Source: Bowmanella pacifica (GTDB taxonomy: Bacteria > Pseudomonadota > Gammaproteobacteria > Enterobacterales > Alteromonadaceae). From it: a stretch of DNA of 64,000 nt. Positions 17,901 through 26,069 of the stretch are shown here, in pieces. Under the pieces are notes generated by a model. The model did not search any database and was not told where the DNA came from. It saw nothing but the letters and a program-made list of their open reading frames with translations. The stretch is from positions 542,516 through 606,515 of the forward strand of contig NZ_BMLS01000003.1 of the NCBI RefSeq assembly GCF_014645355.1, in the 5' to 3' direction. The translations under genes were made by a program, and so were the position numbers. The first letter of the stretch is position 1; each line of letters begins with the position of its first letter.

Positions 17901-19007
17901 TTATTTATGCTTTTGTTTGATAATAGAAAGGATAAGGCTGTCAATTTCATTATTCACTGCACCAATACTACTATTATTTAATATTACATAGCCTAAATTA
18001 AGGTCAGTAATAGAACGCGATAGCGAGACCCAACCTCGATTAAATCCAGCAAAGCCGAGACTATTGTTTTCTGCATCAACTACATAGCTCATGCTCCAGC
18101 GCCCGTTAGTATTGGGGGCAGGCTTAATCATGAGATCAATGAGTTTTTCTGGTAACAAGGTTAAACCATTATAATCCCCATCGCTGTTGCGCAGTATTGC
18201 CATATTAAAGCGAGCTAAGTCTATAGCTGTTGTTTGTAAACCTGCTGCGGCTTTTTCATTGAAGTACAGCATACCCGTGACTTTGCCGGTATCGTCATAA
18301 GGTGTTGCCGACTTATTGACTACATTTTCAGTAATATTGAAAGTAGAATCCTCCATATTTAGAGGTTCGAACACGTTTTGCTGCATATAGTCTTCAAATG
18401 CCATGCCGGATACATCTTCAATTAAAAGTTGCACCACTGAATACCCACCACCAGAATAAGACCACTTGGTGTCGGGTGCATGGATAAGCTCAACAGATCC
18501 AGCGCCATTGTTATCACCATTTAATGAGTCAACAATAGATGATAGCTTTTCGCGAGAGTCCCATCCTGCATATGGTCCCAGCGACAAGCCTGAAGTATGA
18601 GATAGGATATTTCTCAAGGTTACTTTTTTCACGCTAAACTCAGAATCAGGAATCTGCCAGCGTTTGAGATATTGATTAATTGGCGCATCTAAATCGACTT
18701 TGCCTCGGGCTACAAGTTGCATCGCTCCCCAAACAGTAACCAGCTTAGAAATAGATCCTACGTTGAACATTGTGCTCTGGGTAATTTCCGTTTCGGTTGC
18801 TACGTCGGCAAAACCATAGGAGCGAAATTCAACGATTCTATTTCCATTTACGATTGCTAGTGCGACACCGGGAGCGTTGTGTTTATCTAAAATATTCGGT
18901 ATGCCGACATCCAAAGGTTTTATAAGCTCAGACACCTCAGTGTTTTCTTCGGCATTAACAAAATTAGCTAAAACGATCGCAAATATTATTAAAATAGATC
19001 TAGTCAT
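17901..19007 (-). CDS. Beta-lactamase-fold serine hydrolase, integron cassette gene
   Basis: A 368-residue secreted protein: signal peptide (about residues 1-19), then a class C beta-lactamase/DD-peptidase-like domain. S85-I-S-K88 is the SxxK catalytic motif, and WSYSGGGYS supplies the tyrosine of the YxN motif with G in place of N. Members hydrolyse beta-lactams, peptides or esters, and the substrate here is unknown. At 1.1 kb it is large for a cassette gene. It starts 14 bases from a possible attC core. Confidence 0.82.
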   Translation of the reverse strand: MTRSILIIFAIVLANFVNAEENTEVSELIKPLDVGIPNILDKHNAPGVALAIVNGNRIVEFRSYGFADVATETEITQSTMFNVGSISKLVTVWGAMQLVARGKVDLDAPINQYLKRWQIPDSEFSVKKVTLRNILSHTSGLSLGPYAGWDSREKLSSIVDSLNGDNNGAGSVELIHAPDTKWSYSGGGYSVVQLLIEDVSGMAFEDYMQQNVFEPLNMEDSTFNITENVVNKSATPYDDTGKVTGMLYFNEKAAAGLQTTAIDLARFNMAILRNSDGDYNGLTLLPEKLIDLMIKPAPNTNGRWSMSYVVDAENNSLGFAGFNRGWVSLSRSITDLNLGYVILNNSSIGAVNNEIDSLILSIIKQKHK

Positions 19008-19020
19008 GACTTCCTTGTAC

Positions 19021-19057
19021 GTACAACGTCACGTTAGCGGCAAAAAAATTGTTAGAT
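19021..19057 (-). repeat. Possible degenerate attC
   Basis: A 37-base segment bounded on the minus strand by ATCTAAC (a perfect RYYYAAC) and GTTGTAC, between two cassette genes. It is shorter than a functional attC and has little internal pairing, so it may be a decayed site. Confidence 0.35.
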
Positions 19058-19108
19058 GAGTGAAAAAGCCAATTGCTTTTTTCCATTTGAACGTCTTGTA
19101 AGCAGTTT

Positions 19109-19306
19109 TTACTGCTGCTCAATTTCTGGCTGTTTTTCCAAAACGACGAGTAAGAATGTAGCAATAGGGCCTAAGGGTAAAGAAATAAAAAACCACAGTA
19201 ATCCACTTCTATTTTTGCTTTGGGCCAAACCTGCATTTAGTAAAGCTAGAGTTCCTAACCCTAAAGCATATTGACCACCTTGTGATACGATGTCACTTCC
19301 ATTCAT
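19109..19306 (-). CDS. Small two-helix membrane protein, integron cassette gene
   Basis: A 65-residue protein of unknown function with one weakly hydrophobic helix (about 13-28) and a clear membrane helix (about 36-56, LLWFFISLPLGPIATFLLVV). Its size, lack of relatives and position between attC-like sites are typical of integron cassettes. AGGAGAGT lies just upstream of the ATG at 19306. Confidence 0.65.
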   Translation of the reverse strand: MNGSDIVSQGGQYALGLGTLALLNAGLAQSKNRSGLLWFFISLPLGPIATFLLVVLEKQPEIEQQ

Positions 19307-19350
19307 TTTACTCTCCTTGATTTAATTAAATATGTCCGAAATCTCGACAC

Positions 19351-19434
19351 TGCCAACGCAAAGCTTTGGGGCGGCTGAAGCTAAGCGTAAGCCGTCCCTG
19401 CCGCATTAACGGCGACAATAGCGCCTTGTTATAC
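19351..19434 (-). repeat. attC site following the coiled-coil cassette
   Basis: An 84-base site starting GTATAAC and ending GCGTTGGCA on the minus strand. The outer stem (AACAAGGC against GCTTTGCGTT) and the inner stem (GGGACGGCT against AGCCGCCCC) are both readable. It lies ten bases downstream of the coiled-coil cassette gene. Confidence 0.75.
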
Positions 19435-19444
19435 GAATCCACGA

Positions 19445-19681
19445 CTAATTCATTGACAGCAGTTGTCTGGGTTTGCTTTCCAAGTCGTTCTCGATCTTTT
19501 CTACTTTTGAAAGCAGCTTGGCATTTGTTGAATCCAAGCTATTAACTTGGTTTTGAAGCTCATTCACTTTTGCTTGTAAAGATTGATTAGCCTGATTTTG
19601 TTGGTAAACGACAAATGCTTGCAAGCCAATAATGGTTGAAAAAGCGATTACGGATAAAACTAATTTTGAAGAGATTTTCAT
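19445..19681 (-). CDS. Small membrane-anchored coiled-coil protein, integron cassette gene
   Basis: A 78-residue protein with an N-terminal membrane anchor (about residues 8-26), then a regular coiled coil (NELQNQVNSLDSTNAKLLSK...). No family is recognised. It is flanked by attC cores on both sides (19744-19750 and 19351-19434), so it is a complete single-gene cassette. Confidence 0.7.
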   Translation of the reverse strand: MKISSKLVLSVIAFSTIIGLQAFVVYQQNQANQSLQAKVNELQNQVNSLDSTNAKLLSKVEKIENDLESKPRQLLSMN

Positions 19682-19755
19682 TTAATTTCCTTATTTACTT
19701 TATTCCTGAACAACCCAAGATATTAATTAATTATCACCGATTCGTATAACGAATG

Positions 19756-20222
19756 ATATGGACTCCCCCTTTCCTGGGGTTATGCCACGCTTAACTGGCA
19801 ACCATTGAGGAGAACCGTCCATGTCTGATTTCAACTATTTCTATGGCATTGATTTAGCCAAACTGAGTTTCAGTATCCATGGCGAAGAGCGTCATGGCAA
19901 GCCACTGGTTCAAAAACAGTGAGCCGTACCAAGTTGTTGAAGGAAATGACAAATCTGCCTGTTGGCCTGGTAGGGTTAGAAGCCTGTCGTGCCGAAGCAA
20001 TATTCCACTGGCGGGCAGAACAAGCTTGGCCGAATCAGCAAGAAAGGCCATAAATAACGGTGAGCGCTATTAGTGCAAGGGGCCAGGGCGGTTATCAGCA
20101 ACCTGAAAGATAAGAACGATAAACTGAGTTTGTGGGCCAAAGGCGTTCTGGAACGACGTGGCTATAAGCGCGCCATTGTGGCCCTGGCCGCCAAACATGC
20201 CCGTATCGCCTGGGCATCTTAG
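19756..20222 (+). mobile_element. Deleted IS110/IS1111-family element inside an attC
   Basis: A 467-base insertion flanked by direct repeats GAATG (19751-19755 and 20223-20227). It starts ATATGGACTCCCC and carries both ends of an IS110-family transposase with its middle missing. IS1111-attC group elements are known to target attC sites, which fits this location. The stop codon of the transposase remnant is the last triplet of the element. Confidence 0.7.
19821..20222 (+). pseudogene. IS110-family transposase remnant
   Basis: The start MSDFNYFYGIDLAK contains the first acidic residue of the DEDD catalytic domain. After about 33 residues the frame breaks near 19915, and the next frame reads SRTKLLKEMTNLPVGLVGLE, matching the family. 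A large internal part is deleted and the sequence resumes with ISNLKDKNDKLSLWAKGV to the normal C-terminal region. It is non-functional. Confidence 0.8.
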
Positions 20223-20319
20223 GAATGCTGCACAGTAGCCCTAGCACCTTGCGCAGCGGCACATAAAGCGCCTAGCGGTTTATGTGTCCGGCCCCGCAGG
20301 GGCAGACTGCAGCAACTTG

Positions 20320-20796
20320 TTAGAGTGCCTTGTGATAAACATAAATTAACTCTTGGTTGTGCAGCGAACTTCCAGCGTGCAACCAGTTGTTTCTTTTCAT
20401 GATACCGGTATGCGTGCGATTTCCTGAATAAACGGACGTATATCCTAGATTTCTAGCCACGTCCTCAAGATGCTGAACTAGAAGCGTACCGATACCACGC
20501 CCTCGGGCCGCTGGATGAACTAGTACAGCACCCGCCCAGGGACCGAAATCTCTGTATCCCTCAATAGGTTCGTGTTTAAGGTTGATATACCCAACTAGTG
20601 TTTCATCAAAAGTTGCCACTAATCCAATTGGGAGTGTTTCAAGGCGTGCAGCCGACCTCAAATCTGACTCGGCATCACCTGGTCCGGTTATTCCGTACCA
20701 CTCTTTCCATTCTTCGATGAGCCAATCGCTCAATAGTGGAATAAATTCCTTGCGGTTCGCAAGGTAGTCAATCTTTGGTACATGCTCTGTGTTCAT
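20320..20796 (-). CDS. GNAT N-acetyltransferase, first integron cassette gene
   Basis: A 158-residue acetyl-CoA-dependent acetyltransferase. The acetyl-CoA pyrophosphate-binding motif A is visible as VLVHPAARGRGIGTLLVQHLE, the R-G-x-G-x-G/A signature, followed by the C-terminal IMKRNNW block. The acceptor is unknown. The start lies six bases inside the cassette from the core GTTAGAG (20802-20808), and the stop overlaps the first attC core. This is the tight packing typical of cassettes. As the attI-proximal cassette it would be the best expressed from an integron promoter. Confidence 0.85.
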   Translation of the reverse strand: MNTEHVPKIDYLANRKEFIPLLSDWLIEEWKEWYGITGPGDAESDLRSAARLETLPIGLVATFDETLVGYINLKHEPIEGYRDFGPWAGAVLVHPAARGRGIGTLLVQHLEDVARNLGYTSVYSGNRTHTGIMKRNNWLHAGSSLHNQELIYVYHKAL

Positions 20797-21107
20797 TGGT
20801 ACTCTAACAGCTTAATGTTCGTATCTGAGTAGGCCACTTTGCCCTGCCATCTTCACAGTAATCCCTTATTTTCAAATAGTTAACACGATATATGGCGACC
20901 TAGTGCGTTTGTGGAGAAAGTAAGCATGCAGTGTAAACGAGGTCTTGCTAAACACACAACAATTTGACTTTCTTGTTGTTTTTCAAAGCCTTGCACTAAA
21001 CTAGTGTAAAAGTGAGAATGAGTTCACGATAATGTGCCGATTCATTGGCGGAAACCCAACTTTCATATTAGGACTGTATATAAATACTGCATCTTGATTA
21101 GGAGGCG
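20797..21107. promoter_or_regulatory. Integron platform: attI-like junction and divergent promoter region
   Basis: A 311-base non-coding region between the first cassette and the integrase remnant. The recombination core is read on the minus strand as CTGTTAGAGTAC (20802-20808 core), where attI should join the first cassette. The rest should contain the cassette promoter and the integrase promoter. A LexA-like box lies at its right end. Confidence 0.6.
21074..21089. promoter_or_regulatory. LexA-like SOS box upstream of intI remnant
   Basis: CTGTATATAAATACTG matches the LexA consensus CTGT-N8-ACAG at all but two positions of the conserved half-sites. It lies 22 bases before the integrase start. 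LexA control of integron integrases is established for mobile and Vibrio integrons. Confidence 0.65.
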
Positions 21108-21110
21108 ATG

Positions 21111-21445
21111 ATGGGCCACTCACCTTTTATGGCATCCTTGCGCCAAGAATTACGCACCCGTCACTACCGTCTTCGCACTGAAAAGTGCCATATGCGCATA
21201 CATTCAGACATTCGTTCGCCACACGCCAGCTTCAACAAGGCACAGATATTCGAACAATACAGGAATTGCCTGGCCATACCGATTTAAGAACGACAGAAAT
21301 CTATACCCATGTTGCTGGCAACAGAAGCGCAGGCACTATTAGTCCGAACGACATCATTGCCGAACAGCAAGTCAGGGAGCCATATGCACGTATTACCGTT
21401 CAGAAACAGCCCCTACCCGTCCAAATGGGAGTAGATAACCCTTAA
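21111..21445 (+). pseudogene. intI: Integron integrase IntI with large internal deletion
   Basis: AGGAGG (21100-21105) precedes an ATG at 21111. The first 26 or so codons read GHSPFMASLRQELRTRHYRL then RTEKC, the typical IntI N-terminus (SPF, LR-x-RHYSxRTEK). After 21195 another frame continues as [38 protein letters not shown] and [10 protein letters not shown], the IntI C-terminus with H-x-x-R, the second H and the catalytic Y. Roughly 200 residues, including the first catalytic arginine and the IntI-specific insertion, are missing and the two parts are out of frame, so it is inactive. It is transcribed away from the cassettes, as in functional integrons, and its 3' end overlaps the convergent PAS-protein gene. 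Confidence 0.85.
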
Positions 21446-24400
21446 GGTCATCATCAGTGAGCGTTTTACGTTAGGCCAGAAGATAGAGATGCTATCCAGA
21501 TGCCCCAGCTTTGCGGCCGCTTCCAGGCGGCTGGTCAGGTCCATCAACGGCTCTGAATTTATTTGCTCGGCCAGCTTCACCAACTGACGGGTGGCCTGCA
21601 ACATCTGACGGGTATCTTCTTCATTGATGGCAGTATCGGCCTGGCTTGTGGCCTGTTCCAACGCCTGCATTAACTGATTCAGTGCCCCAGCCAACGAACC
21701 GGTATGGGGATTTTTCTGTAAATAGGGCAGCAAATCGAACCACACCTTGGGCGTATCTGGCATAGGCTGCTCGGCAAAAGCCGGCTTGGCTTTTTGTGGC
21801 TGCTCGGCCTGCTCAGCTCTGGCCTGTTGCAACTCTTGCTGGTGCGCTTGTACCAGCGCCTGCTCCTGCTCGGCCAGTTTTTGCTGACTGCTGTGCAGAG
21901 CCTTCTGGGCATCCTGCAAGGCCGACTCCCGGTCATCCAGTTGTGCCCGGCTTTGCTGCAGTTCCTGTTCCAACGCTTGCATACGGCTGCTCAGGTCGGA
22001 CTGACTGCTGCTTTGATCATTTAACTGACGACGGCTCTGCTCATATTCCTTTTGTACCGACTGCAACTGCGAAGTTAAGGCGCTTTGTGCATCTTCCAGT
22101 TTCTGAATGTTGCTTTCGCTGTCTTTCAGAACCTGCTGCTGTGCCTGTAACTGCTGCTGCAAGCTGGCTTCTTGGGCTTCTTGCTGTTGGAGCTTTTTCT
22201 TCAACGCTTCAGCATCGCGGCGGGACTGATTCAACTCGTCCAGCAGTTTCTGCTCGCCAGACTGGGTTTTCTGTACCTGACTTTCCGCCTGCTGCAGCTC
22301 GGATAACTTAGCTTTTAACTGGCTTTCCATTTCCTGATTCTGCTTACGCGCCTGTTCCAATGCTTGTTGCAGTTGCAGCTTCTGCTCATCCATATCGGCC
22401 TGATGCTGACGCCACTGCTCGTCGCTGCCTGCCATCAATTCTTTTTGACGGCTAGCGCGGCTCTCCACATCCTGCAGTTCCACCTTCAGTTGATCCAGCT
22501 TCATTTGCTGTTCCTGGCGCTGCTGCTTTTCGTCATCCGCCTGGCGCTGATACTCGTTCAAACGTGCCTGGGTTTGTTGCAGTTGCTGCTGTTTGGCCAC
22601 CAGTTCATCCTGCATGGCTTGTTGCTTGGTCTGCCACTGCTCATCACTTTGCGACATCTGCGATTGCTGTTCTACGGCACGCTGTTCCACGTCTGCCAAC
22701 TCGGCCTTCAATTTGTCGTAGATTTCCTGCTGGCGGGCTTTCTCGGCTTTTTCAGCTTCGGTTTGCTGTTTGGCGTCCTGCAGGATCTGCTCGGTCTGCT
22801 GCAGCTTCTGCTGCTTGTCCGCCAGCTCCTGTTGCAAAGCGGCTTGTTTATTCAGCCACTCCTGCTCTACCGACTCCACCTGCTGCTGCTGCTCGGCGGC
22901 ACGTTGTTCCATTTCGCTGAGTTCTTGTTGCAACTTGGTCAGGTGTGCCTGTTGTTGCTGCTTCTCGGCTTTTTCCTGTTCAGACTGACGGCGAGTTTCA
23001 TCCAGCGTCTGCTGGGTCTCCTGTAATTGCTGATGTTTGGCCTGCAGCTCTTGCTGCAATAATTTGTGCTGTTCTTCCAAATCGTCCCGCTGCTGCGAAG
23101 ACATTTCCTCGACCTTTTGCATCTCGTATTGCAAATGTTCAATCTGTCTGGCTTTATTGCTCAGCTCGGATTGTGCCAGACGGCAGCGCTGCTCAACCTC
23201 TCGATGTAATTGCTGGGCCTGTTCACTGGCTTTTCGCTGGTTGGCCAACTGGGTGCGCAGGGATTCACTGGCTTCTGCAGAACTGAGCAGTTGCGATTGC
23301 AGCGTGTTGATCTGTCCGCTGACATCTTCAATTTGCTTATCCTTACTCTGAATCGAATCTTTCAAACTGCTATTTTGCTCAACCAGTTGCTGCATTTTTT
23401 GCGCCTGAGCGTCCTGTTCTTCTCGCAGTTTCTGACCGGCCTCTTCACTTTCCTGCAACTGTTGCTGGGTGCGACGGTACTGGCGTTCGCTGTGCTGCAA
23501 GGCATCAGCAATCTGGTTACGTTGTTTTTCCAGCGCGCCGACTTTGCTACTAAACTGTTCCAACTGGGTTTCCAGTTCCGCATTATTCTGCTGACTGTCG
23601 GCCAATTGCTTACAGCTTTCACTGTATTCCTGCTGCAATTCCTGCAAGTGAGCCGTAACGTCCTGATGGGCCTGTTTCAGATCATCAATCTTATTCTGTT
23701 GCTCTGACAGGCTCTCTTGCGCGCGTTGCAACTTACTTTGCGTGTCCACCAGACTCTTAGCTTTGCTAGCCAGCTGATCCTGACTGTTCTGCAGTAACTG
23801 CTGCTGCTCGGCCATCTGCCGCTCGGCAGCCTGACGTAAGTTAATGGCTTCCAACCGCTCGGCGGCCGCCTGATTGATGGCGCGCATATCCATCCAGATG
23901 CAAAGTACCGATTCAAGCACCCCGCCTTTGAACATCGGCACATAAGTGGCCTGACACGGCAGCGCTTCATTACCATGCTGATGCTGCCACACCAGCGACA
24001 GGGCCTTACCATCACTGCGTAGTTGCTGGAACTTCTGTTTTAGCTTATCGGCGCTCTCAGCATCCGGGTTCAAACCCTCTGAATAGGGGAAGAATCCAAA
24101 TAACTGCTGTTCATCTTCAATGGCAAAAAACTCACAAGCTGCCGGGTTAAGACGGGTGAAACCACTGTCTGACAAGACCGCCATGGCCAGACTGCTGTGC
24201 GCCAGCAAACTCTCGAACTTATCCTGCTGGAAGGCCTTTTCACTCATATCGGCAATCCAACACAAGTACTGCCCTTCACCAATAGCATGCACATGCAACT
24301 CACTGGGATGTATCTTGCCGTGTTTGTCCTTGAGACTGACATGCAAGGCACTGAGCTTGTCTTGTTGTAGCTGTTTTGCCGCTCTGGCCGCCTGGCCAGG

Positions 24401-25900
24401 TTCAGCAAACAACTGATAAAGCGACATCTTATTCAGTTCCAGCTCACTATATCCAAAGCGCTCCAGCATCGGCTGGTTGGCCTGACGTAAATGCTCCTCG
24501 GCATCCATCAGCACTATGCCCAGTGGCGAGGCATTCATAAACTGATCAAACTGTTGCTGTATTTCCCTCAGATTAGCTTGAATTCCCCTAAGCTCAGACA
24601 AGTCCTCAATCTGCCCCAGCGTACCATGTCTATTGCCCTCACCGTCTTTAAGCGGTTGCAAACGAAAACGCAGCGGTCGCAAGCTGCCATCCTTAAAGGG
24701 TACATTGAATTCACGCCCCTGCCCCGCCATGGACGACATAGCCAGATCGCCAGACTGATGCAACTGACAGACAGCATCATCAAACAGCCCCACCAGCTCC
24801 ACTGTTTTGCCCTGCAATTGCATCATACTCACGCCAAACAAACGCTGAAACGCCAGGTTGCAATCAACAAACTCACCTTGGGCATTCAATAAATACAGCG
24901 GCTGACTGCTGGCGGTTAACAGAGACTTAAATTGGCTGCGAGACGCGTCCAGATTACGTTTAGCCTGATTAATCTCAGTAAGATCCTGTAATTGGCACTG
25001 CAGCAGTTGTGGTCGGTTGCCATCGTCACGTTGAACAATACGCCCCAGTAATCTAACCGGCTTTTGCCCATGCGGCGTTTCTAAGCTGCCGGCAAGGTCT
25101 AATTCGTTATCGTCAATACTGTGCTCAATCGCCAGTATCCAATTGGCCCAGTCACTGCTAAGCACTTTGGCTTTCAATGCGTCCAGACTGCACTCGGCCT
25201 GGGCCAAGCCCAACCAGCTTTGCAGCAATGGATCGGCACTGGCCTGCTTGTCTTTAAGATTTAAGCTGAGCTGTGCTAAACCGGCTTGCCCGCGCAGGCC
25301 GTCCAAGCAGGCCACATCGTCTTGTAGTTCGGTTATCTGCTGTTGATAGCTACTGACATCCTGTAAGGTCAGGATCATGGCAAGCTCGTCTTTGGGCTTG
25401 CTCAGCGGGTAGGCGCTTAACAAAATATGTCGCTCAGCCTTGGGGCTGAACCACTGCACTTTGCAATCCACCAAACTGGAAAGCGCACCAAGCAGAGGCG
25501 ACGCGGCTTCCTCCTGCACCCAACGACTAAGTTCGGTTCCTAATAACGATTCTGCTTTGCCCCCCAGCCAGTAGGCTGCAATACGGTTGACGTACAGCAC
25601 ATTGCCTTGGCTGTCCAGATGCAGCATGCCGAGGTTAAACCCATCCAACAGACTCTGCTTGTTGTGCAATTGCGCCTTTTGTTCAGCCATTTCTGTTTGC
25701 TGTTGCCCTACCCTGCGGCGGGCCAACAGCCAGGCCCCGGCCAATAGCAAGGCAACAACCAATACAACAATAAGAAGAATCTGCGTTATTTGAGGATCCA
25801 GCATGGTCGCCGACTCCGATGTGGCATAAGTAAAGGGGCTGAACAAGGCAAGCCAGAGCATATTTCGAACTGATTTTAGGTGCATAAATCGTCCAGGCAT
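21413..25900 (-). CDS. Giant PAS/coiled-coil membrane protein with degenerate Hpt-like C-terminus
   Basis: A 1495-residue protein. It has an N-terminal hydrophobic segment, a membrane helix (about residues 40-62), about five PAS-like domains (about 85-690, for example [20 protein letters not shown] and [19 protein letters not shown]), and a glutamine-rich coiled coil (about 690-1360). The coil holds three exact-length 74-residue repeats at residues 953-1174. A C-terminal helical domain (about 1375-1495) is laid out like a histidine phosphotransfer domain, but the segment [11 protein letters not shown] lacks the phosphorylated histidine. No kinase, cyclase or methyl-acceptor domain was recognised. 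It may be a scaffold sensing redox or ligand state. The start could also be the ATG at 25885. Confidence 0.85.
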   Translation of the reverse strand: MPGRFMHLKSVRNMLWLALFSPFTYATSESATMLDPQITQILLIVVLVVALLLAGAWLLARRRVGQQQTEMAEQKAQLHNKQSLLDGFNLGMLHLDSQGNVLYVNRIAAYWLGGKAESLLGTELSRWVQEEAASPLLGALSSLVDCKVQWFSPKAERHILLSAYPLSKPKDELAMILTLQDVSSYQQQITELQDDVACLDGLRGQAGLAQLSLNLKDKQASADPLLQSWLGLAQAECSLDALKAKVLSSDWANWILAIEHSIDDNELDLAGSLETPHGQKPVRLLGRIVQRDDGNRPQLLQCQLQDLTEINQAKRNLDASRSQFKSLLTASSQPLYLLNAQGEFVDCNLAFQRLFGVSMMQLQGKTVELVGLFDDAVCQLHQSGDLAMSSMAGQGREFNVPFKDGSLRPLRFRLQPLKDGEGNRHGTLGQIEDLSELRGIQANLREIQQQFDQFMNASPLGIVLMDAEEHLRQANQPMLERFGYSELELNKMSLYQLFAEPGQAARAAKQLQQDKLSALHVSLKDKHGKIHPSELHVHAIGEGQYLCWIADMSEKAFQQDKFESLLAHSSLAMAVLSDSGFTRLNPAACEFFAIEDEQQLFGFFPYSEGLNPDAESADKLKQKFQQLRSDGKALSLVWQHQHGNEALPCQATYVPMFKGGVLESVLCIWMDMRAINQAAAERLEAINLRQAAERQMAEQQQLLQNSQDQLASKAKSLVDTQSKLQRAQESLSEQQNKIDDLKQAHQDVTAHLQELQQEYSESCKQLADSQQNNAELETQLEQFSSKVGALEKQRNQIADALQHSERQYRRTQQQLQESEEAGQKLREEQDAQAQKMQQLVEQNSSLKDSIQSKDKQIEDVSGQINTLQSQLLSSAEASESLRTQLANQRKASEQAQQLHREVEQRCRLAQSELSNKARQIEHLQYEMQKVEEMSSQQRDDLEEQHKLLQQELQAKHQQLQETQQTLDETRRQSEQEKAEKQQQQAHLTKLQQELSEMEQRAAEQQQQVESVEQEWLNKQAALQQELADKQQKLQQTEQILQDAKQQTEAEKAEKARQQEIYDKLKAELADVEQRAVEQQSQMSQSDEQWQTKQQAMQDELVAKQQQLQQTQARLNEYQRQADDEKQQRQEQQMKLDQLKVELQDVESRASRQKELMAGSDEQWRQHQADMDEQKLQLQQALEQARKQNQEMESQLKAKLSELQQAESQVQKTQSGEQKLLDELNQSRRDAEALKKKLQQQEAQEASLQQQLQAQQQVLKDSESNIQKLEDAQSALTSQLQSVQKEYEQSRRQLNDQSSSQSDLSSRMQALEQELQQSRAQLDDRESALQDAQKALHSSQQKLAEQEQALVQAHQQELQQARAEQAEQPQKAKPAFAEQPMPDTPKVWFDLLPYLQKNPHTGSLAGALNQLMQALEQATSQADTAINEEDTRQMLQATRQLVKLAEQINSEPLMDLTSRLEAAAKLGHLDSISIFWPNVKRSLMMTLRVIYSHLDG
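22379..23044 (-). repeat. Three tandem 222-base coding repeats (74 residues each)
   Basis: Units at 23044-22823, 22822-22601 and 22600-22379 (minus strand) encode aligned 74-residue blocks with no gaps. Each has an [AV]K-[QH]-QQLQ-type opening, an EKxE/EKQQ segment at positions 23-28, E-L-x-[DE]-[MV]-E at 41-46 and a W at position 63. They have diverged in sequence, so the duplication is not recent. Confidence 0.8.
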
Positions 25901-26037
25901 GCCGGACTGTCCCTGTCTGAAATTAAGCGCTACAGCTTACAATGTAGCAAAACTGTGACAAGGAATGTGACGGCGTTTTATATATGTTCATTTATACCTA
26001 TTATGCATTCACATGCAATAACCCGACATTTGCGTAT

Positions 26038-26067
26038 AAAAAAGCCCCGGTTAACGGGGCTTTTTTT
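26038..26067 (-). terminator. Rho-independent terminator of the S10 peptidase gene
   Basis: AAAGCCCCG-GTTAA-CGGGGCTTT with A and T runs on both sides, immediately after the peptidase stop. Confidence 0.88.
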
Positions 26068-26069
26068 AC

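Larger units (their letters stand above)
19744..20325 (-). repeat. attC of the GNAT cassette, split by an IS110-type element
   Basis: The right part (20228-20325) starts CTCTAAC at the GNAT stop codon and contains the stem CACATAAA / TTTATGTG. The left part (19744-19755) is GTATAAC-GAATG. Removing 19756-20222 and one GAATG copy joins TGCAGCATTCGTTATAC, which pairs with CTCTAACAAGTTGCTGCA and restores a full attC. Confidence 0.7.

Noticed and set aside
22364..23026. 220-residue leucine-rich frame on the plus strand
   Set aside because: It is the mirror of the CAG/CTG-rich codons of the coiled-coil gene on the other strand, with no signal of its own.
22379..23044. 222-base periodic repeats as a possible CRISPR or satellite
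   Set aside because: The repeats are coding, diverged and in frame with no spacer structure. They are protein repeats.
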